This document shows, one piece after another, positions 8,753 through 16,872 of a stretch of 64,000 bases of DNA. The stretch comes from Propionibacteriaceae bacterium (GTDB taxonomy: Bacteria; Actinomycetota; Actinomycetes; Propionibacteriales; Propionibacteriaceae). The stretch covers positions 1 through 64,000 of the forward strand of contig CAJPNZ010000003.1 in assembly GCA_905372155.1 (NCBI GenBank), written 5' to 3'. The position numbers and the translations under genes were made by a program. Below the pieces are notes generated by a model. The model was not told the origin of the DNA. It saw only the letters and a list, made by a program, of their open reading frames with translations, and did not search any database. The first letter of the stretch is position 1. Each line of letters opens with the position of its first letter.

Positions 8753-9993
8753 CGAATCAGCTCCAACCTGACCTCGGTACCTTCGCCCGGCGCCGTTCGG
8801 ATCCGGACCGTCCCTCCATAGCGCTCCATCCGCGCCCTGATCGATTCTTTCACGCCTCGGCGGTCCGGGCGGATCGTTGCCTCATCGAATCCGCAACCAC
8901 GATCCCGGACGAACAGCTCGACCCGTTCGGGTTCGACCTCGGCGAACACGTCGACCCGGGAGGCGCCGGAGTGCTTTGCGGCGTTCGTGACGGCCTCACC
9001 CGCCGCCTGGACCAACGCCGTGGACGCCTCGTCGAGGTCCATGTCACTCACACAGATCACCTCGACCGCGATCGGGAACCGCTCCTCGACGTCGATCCGC
9101 ATCTGTTCCAGGGCGCCCTTGAGGGTCTGGGCCCGGGTCTCCTCCCCGTAGAGCCAGGTGCGCAGCTCCCGTTCCTGGCGGCGCGCCAACGAGGCCACCA
9201 GGACGGGGTCGTCGGCCTGGCGCTGGATCAGGGCCAGGGTCTGCAGCACGGAGTCGTGCAGGTGGGCGGCCATGTCGGCCCGCGCCTCAGCACGCAACCG
9301 TTCCCGGTCGGCGGTCCTGACCCGCGACCAGAGACGGAGCAACCAGGGAGCCATGACGACGGCCACCCCCGCGAGAAGCGCGACGGCCGCCGCGACCACC
9401 GTCTGGAGCCCCTTCCAGCCGAACTGGGAGGCGAGCAGCCAGCTGGTCCCGAAACCCACCAGGATCAATCCGCCGACGAGCCGCGCAACACTGGCGATCG
9501 TCCCGGCACGCGATCCGGGCCGCTTCCCCGAGGAGCGTGTCCTCAAACCGCCCCCGTCGGCCTGGAACCAGATCAGGACCACACCGATACCCGCCAGCAG
9601 AAGCGGCCAGAACAGGGACATCCCCCGGCCGGCATCGGTGTCGTCGCCGGGAATCATCCCCCACAACACCCCGGCCATCAACGCCCCCACGGAGAACAGC
9701 ATTCCCGCGTCGATCCGCCTGCCGACCCGCTGCGGCCGCATGCTGGCCCGGGTCGCGCCCGCGAGTCCGGGCGCCTCCTCACGCTCACCCGCGGGTACCA
9801 GGGCCCACAACACCCCGTACAGGAACACCCCCAGGCCGTTGAAGAACGCCAGCAGGACGAAGGCCGTCCGGAACCAGACAACGGGCAACAGCAGGTGCGC
9901 GGCGATTCCGCTCGCCACCCCGGCTATCGTCTTCTGCGAGAGGTCGCGTTGCAGCTGCGGGGGGTCGTTCGTGATGGACGGCTCGGAAGTCAT
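8749..9993 (-). CDS. PspC-domain sensor histidine kinase
   Basis: A 414-residue kinase. Residues 15-70 are a PspC domain (KTIAGVASGIAAHL, then VFLYGVLWALVPAG). Further membrane helices lie at about 95-145 and 170-220. A short dimerisation helix carries the phospho-acceptor His of HLHDSVLQTLALIQ (H246), and a HATPase domain follows with an N-box (AVTNAAKHSG) and the GCGFD and GTEVRLEL regions. This layout is that of actinobacterial PspC-linked NarX/DesK-type kinases thought to sense envelope stress. It is the first gene of the pair and diverges from the PspC gene at 10122. Confidence 0.9.
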   Translation of the reverse strand: MTSEPSITNDPPQLQRDLSQKTIAGVASGIAAHLLLPVVWFRTAFVLLAFFNGLGVFLYGVLWALVPAGEREEAPGLAGATRASMRPQRVGRRIDAGMLFSVGALMAGVLWGMIPGDDTDAGRGMSLFWPLLLAGIGVVLIWFQADGGGLRTRSSGKRPGSRAGTIASVARLVGGLILVGFGTSWLLASQFGWKGLQTVVAAAVALLAGVAVVMAPWLLRLWSRVRTADRERLRAEARADMAAHLHDSVLQTLALIQRQADDPVLVASLARRQERELRTWLYGEETRAQTLKGALEQMRIDVEERFPIAVEVICVSDMDLDEASTALVQAAGEAVTNAAKHSGASRVDVFAEVEPERVELFVRDRGCGFDEATIRPDRRGVKESIRARMERYGGTVRIRTAPGEGTEVRLELIR

Positions 9994-10121
9994 GATCCTT
10001 AAAGGTTGACACGCCGGGAATCACCGCGCCACCCCGTGAACCAGGTTTCAGGGCCCTTCAAGGACAACCTCAGGGGAAGTCCTGATGGCCGCTCGCCGTT
10101 TCAGGGGTAAGACTGGAGAAC

Positions 10122-11213
10122 ATGAACGAACTGGTGGATCTGGGGGCGCTGCACCCGCGGCTCGCCCATCTGGACCGCCCGGCCGATGGTTTCACTCCCG
10201 GGTTCTGCCGGGCCATCGGCTCTCGTTTCGGGATTGATCCGCTGTTGATACGCATCCTCTTCATCCTGACCTCCGCGCTGAGCGGGGTGGGTGTGATCGC
10301 ATACGGCTGGGGAGTCCTGCTCACCCCACGCGCCGGGCGCCAAGCCTTCATCCATCGACTGCTTCCCGCGTTCAGCACCTGGAGCCTCCGGACCCAGTGG
10401 ACCATCATCGTCCTGAGTTCCGCCCTGGTGGTGGCCGCGGTCTCCCAGATGTTGTCCTCACTGTCCTCCGTGTTGTTGCTGCCGCTGTTCGCCCTGGTGC
10501 TGTACAGCCGCTGGCGGGAGCCCCGCAGGCGGCCGGTTTCCCCCATCGTCCCCTCCTCCGACCGGGAGCAACCCGCCACCGAGACCGATCCCCAGCTCCC
10601 TGTGGTGGATCTCTACGCCCCCGAGGCGCCCGATCCCCAGCCCCTCGAACGCGTGCGGTGTTCCTGGCTCGGCACGGGGCTGGTGCTGTTCGTCGGCTAT
10701 CTCACGGCCACAGGCGTCGTCGTGCTTGGTCTGCTGAGCAACCCTCTCCTGAGCCTCTCCATCGTCCTCGGGGCCGTCGGGGTCATGATCCTCGGCTGGG
10801 GGCTGTTGGTGCGCAGTCGCCGCCTCCCCGTGGTGTTGTTGCTGCTCGCGATCATGTTCGCCGGCACCACCGCGGCCCTCTCCACCAGCGAGGTGGAAAG
10901 GGCCGCAAACCCCGTCGAGGTCAGCTCCGGCCAGGAGCGGATCAACTATCAGTTCGCGATGACCGATGCAGGAGTGGTGGATCTCCGGCACCTACCCGCG
11001 GACAGCTCCATGTTCGTTCACGTGCGGACCGTCATGAGCGAGGTTCGCATCATGCTGCCGAGGCCGCCGACCCACCGCTACGTGAGAGCCTGGGCGATTA
11101 ACGTGTCCTGGCCCGGAGGCACCGCTCCCCAGGATCACGATCCCACGACCCGGGGAATCCAGTTGTTCGTAGATGGGTACTTGTCCAGCGTGAAAGTGGA
11201 GTACCCCTCATGA
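10122..11213 (+). CDS. PspC domain-containing multi-pass membrane protein
   Basis: A 363-residue protein. The N-terminal PspC-like part (FCRAIGSRFGIDPLLIRILFILTSAL, then YGWGVLLTPRAG) is followed by a helix pair at about 90-125, a Pro-rich linker, three more helices (from about 187) and a soluble C-terminal domain of about 100 residues with a beta-rich look (YVRAWAINVSWPGG, GIQLFVDGYLSSVKVEY). It starts 128 bp from the divergent PspC kinase and is translationally coupled to the small gene downstream. It is probably part of the envelope-stress response controlled by the neighbouring two-component system. Confidence 0.8.
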   Translation: MNELVDLGALHPRLAHLDRPADGFTPGFCRAIGSRFGIDPLLIRILFILTSALSGVGVIAYGWGVLLTPRAGRQAFIHRLLPAFSTWSLRTQWTIIVLSSALVVAAVSQMLSSLSSVLLLPLFALVLYSRWREPRRRPVSPIVPSSDREQPATETDPQLPVVDLYAPEAPDPQPLERVRCSWLGTGLVLFVGYLTATGVVVLGLLSNPLLSLSIVLGAVGVMILGWGLLVRSRRLPVVLLLLAIMFAGTTAALSTSEVERAANPVEVSSGQERINYQFAMTDAGVVDLRHLPADSSMFVHVRTVMSEVRIMLPRPPTHRYVRAWAINVSWPGGTAPQDHDPTTRGIQLFVDGYLSSVKVEYPS

Positions 11214-11419
11214 AACGGCTGGATGTTCCGACCATGGTCACGGGTGTGATCGTCATCGGTTTCGCGGCGATCTCCGCGTGGGCCGCCCTCGGACAGGGCT
11301 TCGTCATCCCCATGAGGATGTTGTTCGCGGGTGTGCTGCTGGCGGCGGGTTCGCTGGGATTGATGATCATCCTCGGACGCTCACCCGGAAACAGGAAAAC
11401 CAACGAAAGGAAGAAATGA
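11210..11419 (+). CDS. Small two-helix membrane protein in PspC operon
   Basis: A 69-residue protein made of two hydrophobic helices (VTGVIVIGFAAISAWAALG and MLFAGVLLAAGSLGLMIIL) and a basic, Asn/Lys-rich tail. The ATG overlaps the stop of the upstream PspC gene (ATGA), and the stop overlaps the start region of the next PspC gene, so it is a genuine operon member. I do not recognise a named family; it may act as a membrane partner of the PspC proteins. Confidence 0.7.
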   Translation: MKRLDVPTMVTGVIVIGFAAISAWAALGQGFVIPMRMLFAGVLLAAGSLGLMIILGRSPGNRKTNERKK

Positions 11420-11661
11420 TGACACTCGTTCGTTCGGACTCCGACAAGTGGATCGCAGGTGTCGCCGGAGGCATCGCCGAGGCGACCGGCTACGACTCCA
11501 GTACCGTGCGCCTGGTGCTCGCGCTGCTCATGGTGTGCGCCGGTTCCGGACTCCTGATCTACTTCATCCTCTGGGCCATCATGCCCCGTCCCACGGGTGG
11601 TTCCCTGGCCGAGGACGGATTGCGGGAGGTCAACAGGTGGCGCCGGGAACGGCACCGCTGA
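11419..11661 (+). CDS. Small PspC domain protein
   Basis: An 80-residue stand-alone PspC domain (DKWIAGVAGGIAEATGYDSSTVRL, then LIYFILWAIMPRPTGG) with a short basic C-terminus. PspC proteins work in membrane-stress responses together with PspA-type or kinase partners. Two adjacent ATGs (11416 and 11419) follow AAAGGAAG; the second has the better spacing. It is the last gene of a three-gene run with overlapping ends. Confidence 0.85.
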   Translation: MTLVRSDSDKWIAGVAGGIAEATGYDSSTVRLVLALLMVCAGSGLLIYFILWAIMPRPTGGSLAEDGLREVNRWRRERHR

Positions 11662-11809
11662 TCCCCCGCTCCCGCACATCCCAGTGGCCGGTGCCCTGTC
11701 CGTGAAACGGGCGGGGTGGCGTGTTCCGGCGAACCGTACCCGAAGCGTTCCGCCGGGCACCTATCCCGCCCGAGCGGCGTCATGACGCGCACGCGCAGGT
11801 CGAGTGCGA

Positions 11810-12769
11810 CTACGGTCTCAGCGTCCTGCGGAATTCGCTGGGAAGCATTCCGGTCTCGCGTTTGAACAGCGCCGAGAACCGACTGGCGCAGGTGTATCCC
11901 ACGGCCCGCCCCACTTGTTCGATGGTTAGGCCGGGTTGGCGCAGCAGCATTTCGGCCCGGCTCATGCGCCGCTCCTGGACGTACTGGGTGAGCGTTTTAC
12001 CGTTCGCCCTCTTGAACGTTTCTTTGAACTTCGTGGGACTCATGCAGGCGATCGAGGCCAGGTCCGAAATGCGCAGATCCGCGGAACAGTGGTCGTCTAT
12101 GTAGCGCACCACGTCGTGGATTCGCTCGCGATCGACGGGGCTCAGGGGCCTGGTCTCCCGGAACCGGACGTGCCTGGACCGCTCGACGATGAGCCCCATC
12201 GCCTCGAGCACCTTTCCCTCGTAGTAGAGCTCATTGCGGTACGCATCGCCCGGTTGCGGCCAGAGCTTGGACAGCAGCGCCCTCATCTCAGGGAACTCAT
12301 CACCACCGCCCAGCGCGACGAAGGCCTGTTCGACGCTGTGGAACTCTCCGTTGAACTCTCTCGCGAGGTATTTCTCAGCGAACTCGGGCGCCATCTCGAT
12401 GGAGACGCTCTGGACGGGGACGGTGTCATGGACGACACCTCTCCAAGGACCGCCTCCGATGCTCTGTCCCCAGATGGAGTCCGTTTTGAGTTTGCGGTAG
12501 GGGCTGAACTCCTCCCCCGAGACGGACTTGAACCATGCGACGGTCAGGTAGCTCGGCGGATCCGATTCCATGACGTAATCGCCCGCCATGACGAAATCAT
12601 GAATGCTGATGGACCACAGGGCCTCCCCGGGGGACAGGAAGTGAAACCATCCGTTCAGTTTCTCGCCCCGAGATCTGTACGAAGTCCAGAGCGGACCGAA
12701 TCCCCGGGGGGATTCCGCTGTCACGAACGACGAACTCCCCAGGATGGACTCCTGAAACGATTTCTTCAC
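11810..12769 (-). CDS. AraC family transcriptional regulator
   Basis: A 319-residue regulator. The C-terminal 100 residues hold the double helix-turn-helix of the AraC family (LRISDLASIACMSPTKFKETF and LTIEQVGRAVGYTCASRFSALFKRETG). The N-terminal 200 residues are an effector-binding region that I cannot assign to a ligand. It starts at a GTG at 12769 with AAAGGA a few bases upstream, and diverges from the ECF transporter genes across 146 bp that contain an iron-box-like operator. AraC regulators beside siderophore transporters often use the ferric siderophore as inducer; here that remains an inference. Confidence 0.85.
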   Translation of the reverse strand: MKKSFQESILGSSSFVTAESPRGFGPLWTSYRSRGEKLNGWFHFLSPGEALWSISIHDFVMAGDYVMESDPPSYLTVAWFKSVSGEEFSPYRKLKTDSIWGQSIGGGPWRGVVHDTVPVQSVSIEMAPEFAEKYLAREFNGEFHSVEQAFVALGGGDEFPEMRALLSKLWPQPGDAYRNELYYEGKVLEAMGLIVERSRHVRFRETRPLSPVDRERIHDVVRYIDDHCSADLRISDLASIACMSPTKFKETFKRANGKTLTQYVQERRMSRAEMLLRQPGLTIEQVGRAVGYTCASRFSALFKRETGMLPSEFRRTLRP

Positions 12770-12880
12770 CCTCCCGTCCTTTCATCATGTGACGATGGGA
12801 CACGAATCTGTGCGGATGGGACGGAAAATCCCCGAAAAACTCGGCGAATCCACGCATTTCCATATACTGACGGATGAAAA

Positions 12881-12899
12881 ATAGCATAGCCTAACCTGA
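12881..12899 (+). promoter_or_regulatory. IdeR/DtxR-type iron box
   Basis: The 19-mer ATAGCATAGCCTAACCTGA matches the DtxR/IdeR consensus TTAGGTTAGCCTAACCTAA at 15 of 19 positions, with an intact right half. It sits 17 bases before the ECF S-component ATG and 112 bases before the AraC start. Its placement over the likely promoter and ribosome-site region predicts repression by iron-loaded IdeR/DmdR. Confidence 0.7.
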
Positions 12900-12915
12900 T
12901 ACGAAAGGACGGATG

Positions 12916-13530
12916 ATGGGATCCTCCGCCGCTGATACACGCGCGAGAGGACTCACCGCCCGCGACCTGGTCACCACCGGAGTATTCACGGCGCTCTACG
13001 TGGTGTTCATGATGGCGGGAGGCATGTTCCTCGCCCCGAACCCCGTGCTCACGTTCTGGATGCCGGCCGCCGTGGCGTTGCTCACGGGACCGGTCTACCT
13101 GCTGCTCATTGCGAAGATCCCCAAGCACGGTCCCCTCATCGTTCTCGGCGTCGTCGAGGGAGTGCTCCTGTTCGTCACGGGCATGTACTGGATGTGGGCG
13201 GTGGCCTGCGTCGTGCTCGGTGTCGTCGCCGACCTGCTCGCCAGCGCCGGGGGGTTCACGAACAAAGCGCTGAACTTCGCGGCGTTCATCCTGTACTCGC
13301 TGTCGCCCATGGGGTCCTACCTCATGCTCTGGATCGATCCGGGCGGCTACACGTCATACCTGACGGGAAATGGCGCGGAACACGCCTACATGGACACGAT
13401 GATGTCCACGGCCACGGGATGGATGCTTCCCGCAATGATCCTCGCCACCGTCGCCTGCGCCATCGTGAGCGGCCTGGTGGGCATGCGCCTGCTGCGCAGA
13501 CAGTTCGAAAAAGCCGGCGCGACGGCATAG
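12916..13530 (+). CDS. ECF transporter S component, MptD/Trep_Strep family
   Basis: About 204 residues with five or six membrane helices, starting with LTARDLVTTGVFTALYVVFMMAGG, the signature region of MptD/Trep_Strep-type S components. These are the substrate-binding membrane subunits of energy-coupling-factor importers. It is followed directly by T and A-A' subunits, so the transporter is complete and dedicated. The iron box upstream suggests an iron-related substrate such as a siderophore or haem; the sequence itself does not show the ligand. Of two adjacent ATGs (12913 and 12916) the second has better spacing from GAAAGGA. Confidence 0.8.
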   Translation: MGSSAADTRARGLTARDLVTTGVFTALYVVFMMAGGMFLAPNPVLTFWMPAAVALLTGPVYLLLIAKIPKHGPLIVLGVVEGVLLFVTGMYWMWAVACVVLGVVADLLASAGGFTNKALNFAAFILYSLSPMGSYLMLWIDPGGYTSYLTGNGAEHAYMDTMMSTATGWMLPAMILATVACAIVSGLVGMRLLRRQFEKAGATA

Positions 13531-13543
13531 GGGGAGGCCCGCG

Positions 13544-14299
13544 TTGACGGATCAGGTCACGTTGGGATTCCTTGCCTCACACCGTAAGACTCCCTCGAAG
13601 AAGGGCATCCGCCTTGATCCGCGGACCAAACTCGCGGCGATAGCGGCCATGGCGGTCGCGGTGGCGCTCGCCCCGAACATGATCTGCGAGGCCGCCCTGA
13701 TGGGCCTTGCTCTCGTCTTCGGAGTGGTTCTGGGCAGGTGGAAGAGCTCTGCGGTCACACTCGTCCTCTATGCGACGATCATCACGGCATCGCAGTTCGT
13801 CCCCCACATGGGCGGCATCGCGCTGCGAACGTTGTTCTTCTCCTTCTTCCTGCTGATCCGCAAGGTTTTCGCCTGCGGTCTCATGGCGTACGCGACGATG
13901 GCAACCACCCCCGTCAACGAACTGATGAGCGCGCTCGTGAAAATCGGTACGCCGCGCTCGGTGACGATCCCTGTTGCCGTTGTCGTGCGCTACCTGCCCG
14001 CGGTGCGTGAGGACTGGGGGTTCATCAAGACCGCCATGCGGATGCGCGGCATCTCGCCGACCCCTCTGGGGTTGCTCCGGGCCCCGATGCGGACGATCGA
14101 CTGCGTCTATGTCCCCGTGCTCATGAACGCGGGCCGCGTGGCCGACGAACTCTCCATGGCCGCGATCGCGCGCGGCATCGAGAATCCAACCAGGCGCACC
14201 TGCTATCTGCACATCGCCATGGGTTTCGCGGACTACGTGATGCTCGCCCTCTTCTGTGCCGCCATCGCCGGTTCACTGGCCCTCAGGTTTCTCGCATGA
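13544..14299 (+). CDS. ECF transporter T component (CbiQ family)
   Basis: A 251-residue membrane protein with clustered helices and the CbiQ/EcfT cytoplasmic motifs, visible as AVREDWGFIKTAMRMRGIS and AGRVADELSMAAIARGIENP (the two Ala-Arg-Gly-type coupling helices). It links the S component to the ATPases. The start is a TTG at 13544, supported by GGGGGAGG about ten bases upstream and by the position right after the S-component stop. Its stop overlaps the ATPase start (ATGA). Confidence 0.88.
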   Translation: MTDQVTLGFLASHRKTPSKKGIRLDPRTKLAAIAAMAVAVALAPNMICEAALMGLALVFGVVLGRWKSSAVTLVLYATIITASQFVPHMGGIALRTLFFSFFLLIRKVFACGLMAYATMATTPVNELMSALVKIGTPRSVTIPVAVVVRYLPAVREDWGFIKTAMRMRGISPTPLGLLRAPMRTIDCVYVPVLMNAGRVADELSMAAIARGIENPTRRTCYLHIAMGFADYVMLALFCAAIAGSLALRFLA

Positions 14300-15786
14300 T
14301 CGGGTTCGATCACGTCTCCTTCTCGTACCGAGCACCAGCCGCTGCCGACGGGGCGGGGGTCGAGGACGTGTCGCTGTCGGTAGGTTCCGGTGAGGTGGTC
14401 GTGCTCTGCGGCCGCTCCGGGTGCGGCAAATCAACCCTGCTACGCCTGGCGGGCGGACTCGCACCCCGCTTCTTTCCGGGGGAGGTGCTGGGCAGTGCCC
14501 TGCTCGACGGGGAGGCCGTGGACGGGCTCACCACGTGGGAGATCGCCCGGAGGGCGGGTTCCCTCTTCCAGAACCCACGCACCCAGTTCTTCAACGTGGA
14601 CACCACCGGGGAGGTGGCGTTCGCCCTGGAAAGCGCGGGCCGGCCCGAGGAGGACATCCGGGCCCGCGTCGAGGCGACCTTCGAGGAACTGGGGCTGCGG
14701 TCCCTCGCGGGCCGCAACATTTTCCAGCTCTCGGGTGGGGAACGCCAGAAGGTGGCCTTCGCGAGCATCTGGGCCATGCACCCCACGAACCTGCTGCTCG
14801 ACGAGCCGACGAGCAACCTGGATCTGCCCTCGACAGCGGACATGGCCGAGTTCGTGAAACACGCGAAGAAATCGGGGTGCGCGGTGCTCATCGCCGAGCA
14901 CCGCCTGTCCTGGTTGACCGGGATCGCCGACAGCTACGTGTTCCTGGAGAACGGGCGCCTCCGCAGCGTCATGACGGCCGGCGAGTTCGCCGCACTCGAA
15001 GCGGAGGAGGTGAGCCGGATGGGCCTGCGGGTGCGCGACCCGGACGAGATCATCCCACGCGCAGCCGCGGCCCGCGAGGTTTCCACGGTCCGCGACGCGG
15101 CCCCGAACCCCCTCCTGGCGGCGCGCGGGCTCACTCTCGACCGTGGCGGTGTTCCCGTCCTCCGGGAGGTCGATCTGGATCTGTTCGCAGGTGAGGTCTG
15201 CGCCCTCATCGGCAGCAACGGGGCGGGCAAGACGACGCTGTGCCGCACGCTGTGCGGTTTCGAACCCAAGGCGCGGGGAACGGTCACGATCGGGGATGCG
15301 ACAGCCACCCGGAAGAAACGCACCCGGGTCTCGTCGATGGTCTTCCAGGACGTCAACTACCAGCTCTTCGCCGAGAACGTCGCGGCCGAGGTGACCTTCG
15401 GCCTGCCGCGCCTGCAGGCCGAGGCCGTGGACACGGACACCGTTCTGCGTGAACTCGCCCTGGGCGACGTGTCCGACAGGCACCCGGCGACGCTGTCCGG
15501 CGGTCAGAAGCAGCGCCTGGCCGTTGCCGCGTGCGTGGCCGCCGGCAAACGGATCCTCGTGTTCGACGAGCCAACGAGCGGGATCGACCTGGACGGGATG
15601 CACCGCGTGGCCCGTCTGTTGAGGCGGCTGGCGGACCAGGGGAGGGCGGTCCTCGTGATCACCCACGACCTGGAACTCATCGCCTGCGCCTGCGACCGGG
15701 TCCTGCACATGGACGGTGGCCGCATCACCGAACAGGCGCGGGTGGCCGACGAGTTCGACGCCATCCGGGAAATGATGGGTTCGTGA
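14296..15786 (+). CDS. ECF transporter fused A-A' ATPase
   Basis: A 496-residue protein carrying two complete ABC ATPase domains in one chain. Domain 1 has Walker A CGRSGCGKST, signature LSGGE and Walker B LLLDEPTSNLD; domain 2 has GSNGAGKTT, LSGGQKQRLAV and ILVFDEPTSGIDLDG. Fusing the two EcfA subunits is known in dedicated ECF systems. It powers uptake through the S and T subunits encoded just upstream, with which it overlaps by four bases. Confidence 0.92.
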   Translation: MIGFDHVSFSYRAPAAADGAGVEDVSLSVGSGEVVVLCGRSGCGKSTLLRLAGGLAPRFFPGEVLGSALLDGEAVDGLTTWEIARRAGSLFQNPRTQFFNVDTTGEVAFALESAGRPEEDIRARVEATFEELGLRSLAGRNIFQLSGGERQKVAFASIWAMHPTNLLLDEPTSNLDLPSTADMAEFVKHAKKSGCAVLIAEHRLSWLTGIADSYVFLENGRLRSVMTAGEFAALEAEEVSRMGLRVRDPDEIIPRAAAAREVSTVRDAAPNPLLAARGLTLDRGGVPVLREVDLDLFAGEVCALIGSNGAGKTTLCRTLCGFEPKARGTVTIGDATATRKKRTRVSSMVFQDVNYQLFAENVAAEVTFGLPRLQAEAVDTDTVLRELALGDVSDRHPATLSGGQKQRLAVAACVAAGKRILVFDEPTSGIDLDGMHRVARLLRRLADQGRAVLVITHDLELIACACDRVLHMDGGRITEQARVADEFDAIREMMGS

Positions 15787-16077
15787 GGTCCTCCAAACCT
15801 GTGCGCTGCGTCACGACGGCGGCGTGGATCGTGGCGATCCCAGGGATTCTTCGTTCCAGAATCCAGGTGCGGTTTTCATCTGAGCAGCCGGGAAAAAGAC
15901 CGATGAGATGAAGAGCGAAGGCGACTCCCACGGCAGCTGCCTCTGCGCTTTGCAGTCACGTACCGAGCGCGATCAGTCCCACACCTACCGCACCAGTGCA
16001 CGGGGGACCGGCGAGAGCCACCAAGTGTCGCCCCAGCTTCGAGTCGGGGGTGGCGTCCTTGGCGTCAAGCGGTGGTG
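15787..16077. other. No recognisable gene
   Basis: These 291 bases separate the ECF ATPase from the converging vapC stop. I see no convincing coding frame, RNA or hairpin. A minus-strand stretch near 15956-16060 reads as a short hydrophobic tail (LVALAGPPCTGAVGVGLIALG) that might be a decayed fragment, but nothing supports it. Confidence 0.4.
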
Positions 16078-16506
16078 CTATCCGCGGTCGGGGTTGATCC
16101 AGCGGATGCCGTCGAAGCGGGCGAAGTCGCTGTCGAAGGAACATATGCCGGTGCCGTACTCGATGGCGAGGGCGGCCAGATGAGCGTCCGTGACGAAGTT
16201 CCCGCGCAGATCGCCGTCGATGAGAAGCCGTCCGAGGATGTCGCTGTGGCGGTTCCCGGGGTTGGGCACCCAGGCCTGGTCGGCGTCCAGCCAGTCGGTG
16301 ATGCACCTCCACGCGTCCGCCGGCTTCAGAGGGTTCGCGCTCATTCGCGGGTGGGTGATGACGCGTTGGAACGCCATCAGCGATACCCATGGCAGCCCCA
16401 CACGTTCGGCCCCGTTCATCGCTTCCTCCAGCCACGTCCGCGCGGAGGTGTGGAAGTGGGACTGCTCGTCGACGGCGTAGAGCAGGACGTTGGCGTCGAC
16501 GATCAC
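16078..16506 (-). CDS. VapC-like PIN domain toxin
   Basis: A 142-residue PIN domain ribonuclease. It begins VIVDANVLLYAVDEQ, giving the first catalytic Asp, and ends with the second acidic cluster (TDAHLAALAIEYGTGICSFD, then DFARF). The start is the GTG at 16506, which overlaps the antitoxin stop (GTGA), the usual coupling in vapBC pairs. Such toxins cleave tRNA or rRNA in the cytoplasm until neutralised by the antitoxin. Confidence 0.88.
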   Translation of the reverse strand: MIVDANVLLYAVDEQSHFHTSARTWLEEAMNGAERVGLPWVSLMAFQRVITHPRMSANPLKPADAWRCITDWLDADQAWVPNPGNRHSDILGRLLIDGDLRGNFVTDAHLAALAIEYGTGICSFDSDFARFDGIRWINPDRG

Positions 16507-16742
16507 CGGGCGTCCTCGGCGTCGTACTGGTCGAGCAGCTCGAGCGTGCCGGCGATGTCGGTGGCGTCGACCCTCAGCCCGACGCCGGCCGTCCGCTGCC
16601 GGAAACGCGCGGGCTTCCGCTTCTGGGCCAGGCCCGCGCGTGCGAGCTCGTTGACGGCCTCGCCCAGACCGATGTGGCGCTCCCGGCGCAGGCGCTCCGC
16701 CGCAGCGGCGACCTCGGGATCGAGTCGTATCGTTGTCCTCAC
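16503..16742 (-). CDS. VapB-like ribbon-helix-helix antitoxin
   Basis: A 79-residue protein that begins MRTTIRLDPEVAAAAERLRRE, a ribbon-helix-helix DNA-binding fold of the VapB/CopG kind. Its C-terminal half (GVGLRVDATDIAGTLELLDQ) would be the toxin-binding tail. It is immediately upstream of, and overlaps, the PIN toxin. It is expected to neutralise the toxin and repress its own promoter. The pair follows guaA on the same strand after a 130-bp gap. Confidence 0.85.
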   Translation of the reverse strand: MRTTIRLDPEVAAAAERLRRERHIGLGEAVNELARAGLAQKRKPARFRQRTAGVGLRVDATDIAGTLELLDQYDAEDAR

Positions 16743-16872
16743 GCCACCACCGTAGCATCACAGATTCATGAATCACGCATCACTGATGCGATCTCGCTTC
16801 GAGAGGACCCGGATTGGCCTACCGGGAGATTCTCTTCAGCATCAGAGCGCTGCGAAACGTCTCACCTCGGAG

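Noticed and set aside
15956..16435. A 159-codon minus-strand frame overlapping vapC
   Set aside because: Most of it is an alternative frame of vapC, and the unshared tail has no recognisable features.
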